Positions 54,341 through 61,880 of a stretch of 64,000 bases of DNA are shown here, in pieces; the first letter of the stretch is position 1; each line of letters starts with the position of its first letter. The notes below the pieces were generated by a model. The model made no database searches, had not been told where the DNA came from, and saw only the letters and a list, made by a program, of their open reading frames with translations. Both the position numbers and the translations under genes were made by a program. Source of the stretch: Paenibacillus sp. NFR01 (GTDB lineage: Bacteria > Bacillota > Bacilli > Paenibacillales > Paenibacillaceae); contig NZ_FOIK01000008.1 of the NCBI RefSeq assembly GCF_900111565.1, positions 107,770 through 171,769 of the forward strand. Reading direction: 5' to 3'.

Positions 54341-55182
54341 AACGACTCTATAAGCTCCTTTTCACTGGCGGGTACCTCCACCGGAATTCCGCGGCCCTGC
54401 AGTTCCTGCGCCAGCTGCCAGGCGTACGGTGCCCGTAAATGGCACTTATCCAGCAGTTCGGAGTCCCGGAACAGCTCCTGCGGCGTAAGATCCGCTGCCA
54501 GCCCCCCGCCGTGCAGGGCCAGCACACGATCCGAGGCGAGAATCTCGTCGGCATCATGCGTAATCATCAGAATCGTGTAGCGGCCTTCCGCATGCATTTC
54601 CCGCAGCACCCCGAGCAGGTCGTCGCGGCTGCCTTCGTCCAACATCGAAGAGGCCTCGTCAAAGATGACGATGCCTGGTTGCATAGCCAGGATGGAAGCG
54701 ATCGCAACGCGCTGCTTCTGCCCCCCTGACAGCTCGCCGGGATGCTTGGACAGCAGGTGGCCGATCTCTAGCTTGGCCGTATAGGCTTCGAGCCGGTTTT
54801 TCATTTCCTCGTAAGACAAACATAGGCCTTCCAGGCCGAATACGATATCTTCTTCCACGGTCGCGCCGATGAACTGGTTGTCGGGATTCTGGAATACCAT
54901 GCCGATGCAGCGGCGGATCGCTCCGATGTTCGCTTCCTCCAGCCGGTGGCCGCAGACCGTGATCTCCCCCGCGCTCTTCGGCAGCAGGGCGTTCAGCAGC
55001 TTGACCAGCGTCGATTTGCCGCAGCCGTTGGGTCCAACGATGCTGACCCACTCGCCTTCCGCGACCGATACCGTAATATCATGCAAAATGGGATGCTCGG
55101 GATCATAGCCGAAAGATACGCCTTCCAGCGAGATAACGGGAGAATGCTCCATGTTCTCTGTGTCTTTATCCATTCGTTCCAT
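54316..55182 (-). CDS. ecfA1: EcfA1: ECF transporter ATPase
   Basis: 288 residues. Walker A GPNGCGKSTLVK, the ECF Q-loop MVFQNPDNQFIGATVEEDIVFGLE, signature LSGGQKQRVAIASILAM and Walker B IVIFDEASSMLDE. The DNQFIGATVEEDI form marks EcfA1. AAGGATGAC stands before the ATG. It pairs with EcfA2 to energise EcfT; in EET loci the transporter brings a flavin to the cell surface. Confidence 0.94.
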   Translation of the reverse strand: MERMDKDTENMEHSPVISLEGVSFGYDPEHPILHDITVSVAEGEWVSIVGPNGCGKSTLVKLLNALLPKSAGEITVCGHRLEEANIGAIRRCIGMVFQNPDNQFIGATVEEDIVFGLEGLCLSYEEMKNRLEAYTAKLEIGHLLSKHPGELSGGQKQRVAIASILAMQPGIVIFDEASSMLDEGSRDDLLGVLREMHAEGRYTILMITHDADEILASDRVLALHGGGLAADLTPQELFRDSELLDKCHLRAPYAWQLAQELQGRGIPVEVPASEKELIESLWLSNYSK

Positions 55183-55202
55183 GTACAGTCATCCTTCCGC
55201 GG

Positions 55203-55766
55203 CTAGTGGCCCGGTCTGTTCAAAAACTCTTCAAATAATGCCAGCTTCGACAACGAGGCGATGAGGTAGCGTACGGCAAAACCGACGATAATTCCGGTAA
55301 CGACGCCGGTGATCAGCAGCACCGGGAAATAATAGAAGGTGCTCATAGAGTCCAGGACGATCGATGCGGCCAGCAGCTGCCCGGTGTTGTGAGCCAGCCC
55401 CCCCGCGATACTGATGCCGATAACGCTGAGCCGCTTGCCGCTGAAGCGGACCAGCAGGAACATTACGATAAAGCTCAGCATGGAGCCGAAAAGACTGAAC
55501 AGTAAGCTAGAAAACGTGCCGAGCACGAATGCGGTCAGCAGCGTCTTCAGCAGCACCAGCACAAACGCATCGCGTCCGCGCAGGAAATAAATACAGGTCA
55601 AAATCATAATGTTGGCAAAGCCAAGCTTCGCGCCGGGCATCAGCCCCATTCCGGCCAGCGGAATTTGCGCTTCTACTATACTAAGAACGACGGCCACTGC
55701 GGCAAAAATTGCAACAATGACCGTCCGTTTCAGAATCGTTGCCGATTCGCTACTGGACATAGGCAT
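55203..55766 (-). CDS. eetB: EetB-like Gx transporter family membrane protein
   Basis: 187 residues with five to six membrane segments (VIVAIFAAVAVVLSIVEAQIP; FANIMILTCIYFLRG; GISIAGGLAHNTGQLLAASIV). PGAKLGFANI and GGLAHNTGQ are family landmarks. The family is often labelled heptaprenyl diphosphate synthase component I; in Listeria it is EetB, needed for EET. It looks like an ECF S component and may recognise the flavin. The start overlaps eetA by 17 bases. Confidence 0.88.
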   Translation of the reverse strand: MPMSSSESATILKRTVIVAIFAAVAVVLSIVEAQIPLAGMGLMPGAKLGFANIMILTCIYFLRGRDAFVLVLLKTLLTAFVLGTFSSLLFSLFGSMLSFIVMFLLVRFSGKRLSVIGISIAGGLAHNTGQLLAASIVLDSMSTFYYFPVLLITGVVTGIIVGFAVRYLIASLSKLALFEEFLNRPGH

Positions 55767-56136
55767 CTACGTCATCCTCTCCTGACCCGCCGGCGATCTC
55801 CACAAGCACCCGGTGCGGCAAACACACAATGGACTGCTTAGGGCGGGTAATAAAGCCGAAATCCAGACACACTTTATCGGGACAATCGGCGTCGTACATT
55901 TCAATTCCGTAATCATGCACCTTCAAAATATTGTATCCGCGCTCGGTGCGGACATCGATGGTTTGTTCTTCCTTCGTTAGCTTCACCGTCTTATAAAGCT
56001 TCCCGTCAACGGTTATATTGGCCACGAGATCTTTACCGGGGCCGCCTTTGCCTTCGTTTGAAAACCATCTTGGCACGAGAAATGCGAGCGCGGCGATGAG
56101 TACGATGGAAACCAGCAGCACATCAGCGCGTTTCAT
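55750..56136 (-). CDS. eetA: EetA-like NusG domain II protein
   Basis: 128 residues. One N-terminal membrane anchor (DVLLVSIVLIAALAFLVP, about 4-21) and an extracellular NusG-II domain with DADCPDKVCLDFGFITRPKQSIVCLPHRVLVEI. Three Cys residues (near 85, 90 and 105) are conserved in this group. EetA is required for EET in Listeria; its molecular role is not settled. First gene of the minus-strand operon, with AAGGGAG before the ATG. Confidence 0.9.
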   Translation of the reverse strand: MKRADVLLVSIVLIAALAFLVPRWFSNEGKGGPGKDLVANITVDGKLYKTVKLTKEEQTIDVRTERGYNILKVHDYGIEMYDADCPDKVCLDFGFITRPKQSIVCLPHRVLVEIAGGSGEDDVDAYVQ

Positions 56137-56177
56137 AAAAATCTCCCTTATTTTTTAATTAAATTCCAGACCTAATA

Positions 56178-56206
56178 ATTATAACGATCTCCTTACAATC
56201 CTTCAA
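56178..56206 (-). promoter_or_regulatory. SigA promoter of the eetA operon
   Basis: On the minus strand TTGAAG and TATAAT are exactly 17 bases apart, about 40 bases before the eetA start. TTGTGAAC further upstream (revcomp near 56243-56250) is a Rex-like half site. Confidence 0.75.
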
Positions 56207-56339
56207 TGAATGTCGTCGTTTATTGTCAGTTTTGACGCCCAGTTCACAAAATAGGCAGATAAAAAGCGCTATGCGTTTCCTTATATTTTACAGTATCCGC
56301 TTTAATTAGTAACGCTTTCGCCCTGCTCATGCCCAGGAC

Positions 56340-56360
56340 ATAAACAACCCCACAAAGTGG
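56340..56360 (+). repeat. Intergenic element copy 2 at the EET locus
   Basis: ATAAACAACCCCACAAAGTG plus one G matches the copy at 48260 at 19 of 21 bases. CCCCAC and GTGGGG form a hairpin. The two copies lie at the end of the plus-strand operon and just outside the start of the minus-strand operon. Confidence 0.45.
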
Positions 56361-56395
56361 GGCTTGGCATGAAGTCTGTTCAAGTGGAGCGGCGA

Positions 56396-57973
56396 TCACC
56401 CCGTCCGCCCGGAGGTTCCGGCCGATGCGTCTTTAGGATTTCTCCCAAAGTAGCTCAGCAACAGCCCCGCCAGCTCCGGATCCCACTGCGTGCCTCTGCC
56501 CGCCTCCAAGATTAGCAGCGCCCGTTCATGATCCATCCCCTTTCGGTAGGGCCGGTCGGACGTCATGGCATCGTAAGCGTCGGCCACCGCGATAATCCGC
56601 CCATGCAGCGGGATATCCAACCCTTTGAGACCATCGGGGTAACCCTTGCCGTCGTAACGTTCATGATGCGAGCGCACCCCGCTTAAATAAGGCTCCATTT
56701 TCTCCACTGACTCGATCTGCCGCAGAATCTTCTCGCCGAGCACAGGGTGGCTTTTGATCTGGTTGAACTCTTCATCCGTCAAGGCGCCTTCCTTGAACAG
56801 CACGCTGTCCGGAACGCCGATTTTCCCGATGTCATGCAGCAGCGCCGATTTGCGCAAATCGTCAAGCCTCTGCCCGGCAAGGCCCGCCAGTTGCCCGATA
56901 ATGACCGAGTATTCCGCTACCCTCAGGGAATGGCCGGCGGTATAGGAGTCGCGCGCATCCAGCGCCACGGCCAGCGTCGTGAAGTAGCTGTCCAGCATCT
57001 GCCTGCTCTGCTGTTCCCGGGCCTGCAAGCTGCGGACCATCATATTAAAACCGGCCACGAGCTTGGAGAACTCATCCGAATACTGGTCCTGCAGCAGCGC
57101 CAGCTCCCCTTCGCGCACTTTGTTCATTGCTCCGTACAGCTCGCGAATCGGCTTTTGCACGCTGCCAGTCAGGAGCCAGGCCGTAATCGAGGAAAAAATG
57201 ACCCCGATGATCAGCATCAGCCCTGCCCAGGCCCAGTAGCTCTCCACGCCTTGGGAACTGTCCACAAAGTTGTCCAGGCGGATCTGGGTCGCAATAATGA
57301 ACAGAACAAGCGGAAAGGTGCCAATCAGCATGCAGCTGATCAGGAACTTCGGGCGGATCGGCACGAACACGTGACCCTCCAGCGAAAAATCCACATTATA
57401 AAGCTCCATGGCCCGTACCCTCAGCTGATTGACCAGCGGGATAATCGCCGCGGAATTCAAATAAAATTCGATCAGCGCATGCATGCACGCCACTAGCACC
57501 GAACCAAGCAGCGCAAACAACACATAATAATAAGGAATGTTCAAGTAACCGGAGTGAATCATCCATAAGGAGATCAGCAGCGCGGGAATGTCGAAACCGA
57601 GCAAATGCGGACCCATGATCCGCAGCACGGCATGTTTGGGCAGACGGTGCGTATATTCATAGGCATTTTCCAACTCTCCCAGCGTAGGACCAAACTGCCC
57701 CAGTGCGAGGCGTATCGGCCGGAGCTGTTTCATAAATGCCTTTAACTCCACTGCGGCCATAATCAGAAAAGAGATCAGCAGCACGGCAAGCAGCCGTATA
57801 TATTCCGTTTTGCCGATCTCCAGTGACGCGAACAATATCAAACTTCCGACGGCAAGCACCGCTATAACCGAGCCGAGCAAATAGTTTCGAATCTGTGTCT
57901 TTATAAAAACGCTGTATATACTCATCGGTTCCCCCATTCTTGCCTGCTCCTGCTGCCCACGCTCTATTTGCAT
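56396..57973 (-). CDS. Membrane HD-GYP c-di-GMP phosphodiesterase with HAMP domain
   Basis: 525 residues. Six membrane segments span about 20-270 and end in a HAMP-like linker (PIRELYGAMNKVREGELALL). The HD-GYP domain has YTAGHSLRVAEYS, ALLHDIGKIGVPDSVL, HPVLGEKIL and HHERYDGKGYPDGLKG, so the metal ligands and the GYP motif are present. It should hydrolyse cyclic di-GMP. Upstream start 57973 is used; an ATG 16 codons later, preceded by GGGGGAA, is also possible. The next gene upstream carries a c-di-GMP riboswitch. Confidence 0.92.
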   Translation of the reverse strand: MQIERGQQEQARMGEPMSIYSVFIKTQIRNYLLGSVIAVLAVGSLILFASLEIGKTEYIRLLAVLLISFLIMAAVELKAFMKQLRPIRLALGQFGPTLGELENAYEYTHRLPKHAVLRIMGPHLLGFDIPALLISLWMIHSGYLNIPYYYVLFALLGSVLVACMHALIEFYLNSAAIIPLVNQLRVRAMELYNVDFSLEGHVFVPIRPKFLISCMLIGTFPLVLFIIATQIRLDNFVDSSQGVESYWAWAGLMLIIGVIFSSITAWLLTGSVQKPIRELYGAMNKVREGELALLQDQYSDEFSKLVAGFNMMVRSLQAREQQSRQMLDSYFTTLAVALDARDSYTAGHSLRVAEYSVIIGQLAGLAGQRLDDLRKSALLHDIGKIGVPDSVLFKEGALTDEEFNQIKSHPVLGEKILRQIESVEKMEPYLSGVRSHHERYDGKGYPDGLKGLDIPLHGRIIAVADAYDAMTSDRPYRKGMDHERALLILEAGRGTQWDPELAGLLLSYFGRNPKDASAGTSGRTG

Positions 57974-58413
57974 TTTTTCTCATTTCCTGATATAATATTT
58001 GAATATTGATTTTTCTGTATATATATCCCCATCAAGAAGATGTTGGGCCGATCGTTGATTTCCCTTTTATATCGGCAATTTGTTCACAAAATCTTACGTT
58101 TTCTTGCATGACTTTTCCTTATTATGAGAATAAATTCGCACATAGATTTCCGACTCACACTGGAGCGGCCGCGGAGCCGCAAGGGCAAAAGAGAGGCAGG
58201 GCTTTTGTCGTTTTGGAAGATTTACTCTCGCCATACGGCTGCTGGGAATAACAAGGAATGTTGAATCACCCGTTCGACCGCGAACGCGGCAGGGGATGAA
58301 TATACTGAAAGAACATGGTGCCGGACGGCACCATATGTGGATAAAATGTAGCGCCCGATAACCGCTCTTGCGGATATCGGGCGCGTCTACGTTTCAGGGA
58401 CTTTTCGCGCCGG
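57974..58413 (-). terminator. Gene-free stretch with a terminator at 58349-58388
   Basis: The surface-protein gene ends at 58414. Downstream on the minus strand TAGACGCGCCCGATA and TATCGGGCGCTA form a hairpin (58388-58349) followed by ACATTTTAT. I see no gene between it and 57974; the part near 57990-58130 is AT-rich and may hold the promoter of the HD-GYP gene. Confidence 0.65.
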
Positions 58414-60027
58414 CTATCGACGACGCTTGTTTGTTTTCGCCCTTTTTCCCAGCAATAAGCCGCATGCCGCGATTGCTGCCCCGGCAATATAATACGGTGC
58501 CGGACTGGATTCTCCCGTCTGCGGGAGCGTCGTAACCGTATCTACGGCCCCGAGCGGGATATCGTCATCCAGAACAACTTCATCCTCCGGCGCCGGGCCG
58601 GCAGCCGGCGTAACCGCAGGCGTCGGAACGGCGGAAGCAACCGGCGAGGCCGATGGACTTACCGTAGGTACCGGTCCCAGCGGCACAGGATCGTCGACGA
58701 TGCCGATGATTGTAATCGGTGTTGCCGTCGGCGTTGGCGTCGGCGTCGGTGTTGCCGTTGGTGTCGGTGTTGCCGTTGGTGTTGCCGTTGGCGTCGGTGT
58801 TGGTGTTTCCGTTGCCGTTGGTGTTGCTGTCGGCGTCGGTGTTGCTGTCGGCGTCGGTGTTGCCGTTGCCGTTGGTGTTACCGTTGGCGTCGACGTCGGT
58901 GTTTCCGTTGCCGTTGGTGTTGCTGTCGGCGTCGGTGTTGCTGTCGGCGTCGGTGTTGCCGTTGCCGTTGGTGTTGCCGTTGGCGTCGACGTCGGTGTTT
59001 CCGTTGCCGTTGGTGTTGCTGTCGGCGTCGGTGTTGCCGTCAGCGTCGGCGTTGCTGTCGGCGTCGGTGTTGGGGTTTCCGTTGGCGTCGGCGTTGCTGT
59101 CGGCGTCGGTGTTGGTGTTTCCGTTGGCGTCGGCGTTGCCGTCGGTTCGGCTGTAGCCGTTGGCGACGGCTTCACCGGAGGCTGGCAGCCCTTGAACGGG
59201 TAATGATGCATCTCCACACTGCCGCTGAAGCTTTTGGCAATCAGAGTTCCGTGAAGCTCGGCCCAGTTATAGGTAACATGCGCGCGGGGAGCAAGAATGG
59301 AGCCCGCTGTCGTTACACTGGTCACTTCAATGGAATCTGCTTGATAGAAATTAAATAATACCTGCTGCGGATTGCTGTTCCACATTTGAAAATTATGATA
59401 GCTCACACTACTTCCGCTTACATTAATAATAACGGTAGCATCATTTGCTACATTGAACCGCATGCCGTTACCGCTTGCTTTCGCCAGATCGGCTGCCGAC
59501 ATCTCGATCACATTAAATTCATCGGGCGCGTTAATGACGGCTGTCCCGCCATCCCATGCAAGCGGCTGTGTAGCTTCCAGTTGAGCCAGTTCATCGGACT
59601 GCCCGAGCAGAAACTGTTCCTGTTCCGAAAAATCGATCGGTGCATCCTTTACCGCACCTTCCTGCACATCCGCACCGGAAGCCGAAAAGGAGCCGCCGTA
59701 TACCGCTCTGCCGTTAATCGTTCCGTTCGTAAACGAAATATCTTTGCCGCTGATCAGCACATCTCCGCCTTTATCCTCCATCGAAACGGAATAATTCTGC
59801 AAAGTGATGTTTCCGGCAGCAGCCAGCCTCCCATGGATCTGTTCGTTCGTTTGCGAAAAGTCGCTAAAGACAAATGCATTGAAATTCCCCGCCACACCGA
59901 GAACCGGCGTTTGGGTATAAGGTATATTCGCCGTTGCGTTTATGCTCCAGCCCCAGGATAGGATGCTGGCCGCGGCTACTACTCCCGCAAAAACCAAAGC
60001 TGCAGTCTTCCGCATACCTTTTTTCAT
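58414..60027 (-). CDS. LPXTG cell-wall-anchored protein with choice-of-anchor A domain and Thr/Pro repeats
   Basis: 537 residues. A signal peptide (RKTAALVFAGVVAAASILSW) is followed by a choice-of-anchor A domain to about residue 280 (LGVAGNFNAFVFSDF; GGDVLISG; TTAGSILAPRAHV). Residues about 285-437 are Thr-Pro/Ala-Thr-Pro repeats with a 32-residue higher-order unit. The sortase signal LPQTGESSP lies near 500, then a membrane helix and a basic tail. The ATG at 60027 follows GGAGGTGCC. It should be covalently fixed to peptidoglycan and project from the surface. Its leader contains a c-di-GMP riboswitch. Confidence 0.9.
   Translation of the reverse strand: MKKGMRKTAALVFAGVVAAASILSWGWSINATANIPYTQTPVLGVAGNFNAFVFSDFSQTNEQIHGRLAAAGNITLQNYSVSMEDKGGDVLISGKDISFTNGTINGRAVYGGSFSASGADVQEGAVKDAPIDFSEQEQFLLGQSDELAQLEATQPLAWDGGTAVINAPDEFNVIEMSAADLAKASGNGMRFNVANDATVIINVSGSSVSYHNFQMWNSNPQQVLFNFYQADSIEVTSVTTAGSILAPRAHVTYNWAELHGTLIAKSFSGSVEMHHYPFKGCQPPVKPSPTATAEPTATPTPTETPTPTPTATPTPTETPTPTPTATPTLTATPTPTATPTATETPTSTPTATPTATATPTPTATPTPTATPTATETPTSTPTVTPTATATPTPTATPTPTATPTATETPTPTPTATPTATPTPTATPTPTPTPTATPITIIGIVDDPVPLGPVPTVSPSASPVASAVPTPAVTPAAGPAPEDEVVLDDDIPLGAVDTVTTLPQTGESSPAPYYIAGAAIAACGLLLGKRAKTNKRRR
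58717..59170 (-). repeat. Tandem repeat DNA encoding the Thr/Pro stalk
   Basis: Repeats of GTxGGCGTxGGT type run through the stalk region. A 96-base (32-codon) higher-order unit is visible: the word CGACGTCGGT recurs at 58891 and 58987 with the same surroundings. Such tracts change length easily by slippage. Confidence 0.85.
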
Positions 60028-60071
60028 CAAAGGCACCTCCATAAAATACAAATCTATGAAAGCCCAAACAA

Positions 60072-60107
60072 CAAAAAGACCGCCAAGAAGGATGAGCTTC
60101 ACGGCGG
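60072..60107 (-). terminator. Terminator of the c-di-GMP riboswitch
   Basis: On the minus strand CCGCC pairs with GGCGG (with extension through GCCGCC) and is followed by TCTTTTTG, between aptamer and gene. Confidence 0.85.
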
Positions 60108-60180
60108 CCGGACGACCATAGCCCTTGCGGGCGTTAGATTCCTGGCTTTGCGTCCCGTTTTTTCAAACGGTTTGCGATTA
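60098..60180 (-). ncRNA. c-di-GMP-I riboswitch (GEMM class)
   Basis: The minus strand reads CGCAAACCG, then a GAAA-type stem region, CGGGACGCAAAGCCAGG, CTAA, CCCGCAAGGGCTATGGTCG and CCGGCC. GGGACGCAAAGCC with the upstream GCAAACC are the diagnostic bases of the class I c-di-GMP aptamer. The overlapping terminator indicates transcriptional control of the LPXTG protein. A TATAAT (60177-60182, minus) lies at its 5' edge. Confidence 0.92.
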
Positions 60181-60474
60181 TACATGAACGTAGATAATTG
60201 ACTATTATCCCCTATGTATGTCTATGACATTTGTTACTTTGGAACTAGTTTCAGTGTAGACCCTGGACCTAGTGATTGTCAATTGGTCCCAAAGGTTTTT
60301 TTGGAAATTTTGTCGAAGCTGAAAAAGCTTGCTGCAACTGCGTTTACGGTCCATTCATCGCCGTATCGAGCGTAAACGCTCCTATTTGTTTGATAACTCC
60401 ATTTAACTTTTAGATGTTAAAATTTAGTATATTAGCCCTATAAAAACTGCTGACTCCAAGTCGCATGCTGCGCA

Positions 60475-60573
60475 TTAAAGCAACTGCATCCAACCCAGCA
60501 TCGAAACCCATAATGGAATACTGAAAAGCAGGCCAAAAACGAGACCGCGCCGCAAGCTTCCTTCATGATTCAT
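60475..60573 (-). CDS. Very small membrane protein, 32 residues
   Basis: ATG at 60573 with AAAGGAG eight bases upstream. The translation has a basic N-terminus (NHEGSLRR) and one hydrophobic helix (GLVFGLLFSIPLWVSMLGWM). No family recognised. It lies alone between two divergent transcripts. The surrounding 60181-60474 and 60589-60761 show no other gene. Confidence 0.5.
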   Translation of the reverse strand: MNHEGSLRRGLVFGLLFSIPLWVSMLGWMQLL

Positions 60574-60761
60574 AAGCCATTCTCCTTTATGGAAATCATA
60601 TTTTAAACTTTCTTATTTCAATTTTTAATATATAGATTTCCCAATATCTCTATTGTGAAAAACATCACATTTTATCGGGTATTTCGACAAATTATTGATT
60701 ATTTTGTGAAGCACGGGTTAGAATACGAATATACGTTCCCTGAAAGAGGTGTAATTTCCAG

Positions 60762-61121
60762 ATGCACCGGACGGAAAGCCATGATCACCTGCTTGTCAAA
60801 GCCTATGTCCTACTGCCGCTCGTTTCATCCGCATTCGCAGAGGATGCGGCGATTCTCGCCCGCGAACTGCGCACGCCCACGCCTTATACCGATGTACTCC
60901 ACCATGCCGCCGCTTCCGCCGCCGCGGATTTGCGGGAAGTGCGCGCCGATATGCGCAAACGCGGCGTCAACGTCTATGAACAGCGGCGGACCGACGTCGG
61001 TGTCGAAGCATTGTTCCAGTGCCGCGGATACCATGAGCGCATGTTGATGCTGGACAATCGGATTGAAAAAGAAACCATTGGCCTGATGCGCAAATATCTT
61101 CAGCTGGGCATTCCCCTGTAA
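60762..61121 (+). CDS. Hypothetical 119-residue helical protein
   Basis: Soluble, mostly helical (LVKAYVLLPLVSSAFAEDAAILAREL; AASAAADLREVRADMRKRGVNVYEQ). AAAGAGGTG precedes the ATG. I recognise no domain. It stands alone with opposite neighbours. Confidence 0.7.
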   Translation: MHRTESHDHLLVKAYVLLPLVSSAFAEDAAILARELRTPTPYTDVLHHAAASAAADLREVRADMRKRGVNVYEQRRTDVGVEALFQCRGYHERMLMLDNRIEKETIGLMRKYLQLGIPL

Positions 61122-61156
61122 AGGCTGACGGTCCTGAATTCTGCTGTGTCTGCAAT

Positions 61157-61180
61157 AAAAAAAGCCCGCCTTCGCGGGCG
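61157..61180 (-). terminator. Terminator after the 46-residue membrane gene
   Basis: GCCCGC and GCGGGC around CTTC form the stem; the A run before it becomes the minus-strand T run. Confidence 0.85.
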
Positions 61181-61220
61181 GACATGAAGCACAGCTATGG
61201 ATCGGCTGCAGAGAAAACCG

Positions 61221-61361
61221 TTACATCAGCGCACCCCAGCAGCCTAGCGTACCCAGCAGGACAACCAGTGCGACGGAATAAAGAAGTTTTCGGCTGAGTC
61301 GATCTTTAAACGTCACAAGCAAACACAGCATTCCGAGCCATGCAATCAACAAACTGCCCAT
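61221..61361 (-). CDS. Small two-segment membrane protein, 46 residues
   Basis: Two hydrophobic segments (SLLIAWLGMLCLLVTF and LLYSVALVVLLGTLGCWGAL) joined by KDRLSRK. The ribosome binding site is weak (AGGGG, about 14 bases upstream). A longer frame to 61502 runs through a terminator hairpin and is unlikely to be translated. The terminator downstream supports a real transcript. Confidence 0.5.
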   Translation of the reverse strand: MGSLLIAWLGMLCLLVTFKDRLSRKLLYSVALVVLLGTLGCWGALM

Positions 61362-61477
61362 GCTTAGCGCATTCGCCCCTTCCCCGTAAACCCTATATAT
61401 GAAGATTACCCGCGGCATGCCCGGTTCATTCCTGCAAACGGGCCTTACAGGAAAAATAATCTTCTCCAAAAAAAGTA

Positions 61478-61498
61478 CCCCGCCGGAGTCCGGCGGGG
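61478..61498 (-). terminator. Hairpin with minus-strand T run
   Basis: CCCCGCCGG and CCGGCGGGG are perfect arms; AAAAAAA at 61468-61474 gives the minus-strand T run. It lies upstream of the 46-residue gene and may end read-through from the ADP-ribosylglycohydrolase gene. Confidence 0.8.
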
Positions 61499-61649
61499 CC
61501 AAGATATATATTAACTGGGGGTTATGTATATAATGTATCCCCTGAAGCTTAAGTGAATCTGAAATGCGGCTAAAAGTTAGCTGAAATTTATTCCAAATCG
61601 CAACGTATCTATGAAGGCACCACTAAATACGGGTATGGAGGTTATCCGA

Positions 61650-61829
61650 TTGAGAAAGCTCGGGATAGCGATCGCCGGAATTGGAATTGTGCTGTGGGTC
61701 GCCGGTATCAGACTGCAATTAAGCCACTTTACATTAACGGATAAACAAATCATTCTCGCTGGTCAAATCATCTTTGCGCTGGGGCTGACAGTAATGGTTC
61801 TTCCGCGGGATTCCCGGAAAAAGAAATAA
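61650..61829 (+). CDS. Small two-segment membrane protein, 59 residues
   Basis: Hydrophobic stretches LGIAIAGIGIVLWVAGIRL and IILAGQIIFALGLTVMVL with a basic tail (RDSRKKK). The TTG at 61650 has GGAGG eight bases upstream and gives a typical MRKLG start. The ATG at 61635 is inside that ribosome binding site. No family recognised. Confidence 0.6.
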   Translation: MRKLGIAIAGIGIVLWVAGIRLQLSHFTLTDKQIILAGQIIFALGLTVMVLPRDSRKKK

Positions 61830-61880
61830 CCTCAGCCTGCTCCCCAATAGCTAAACCATTGCCACCGACCTGGTTTCGCA

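Noticed and set aside
58717..59170. Regular repeats considered as a CRISPR array.
   Set aside because: Repeats are short, nested and in frame with a protein. There are no unique spacers and no cas genes.
58700..59203. A Val/Gly repeat reading frame that could look like a structural protein.
   Set aside because: It is the complement of the Thr/Pro stalk repeats and has no ribosome binding site. The opposite strand has signal peptide, anchor and LPXTG.
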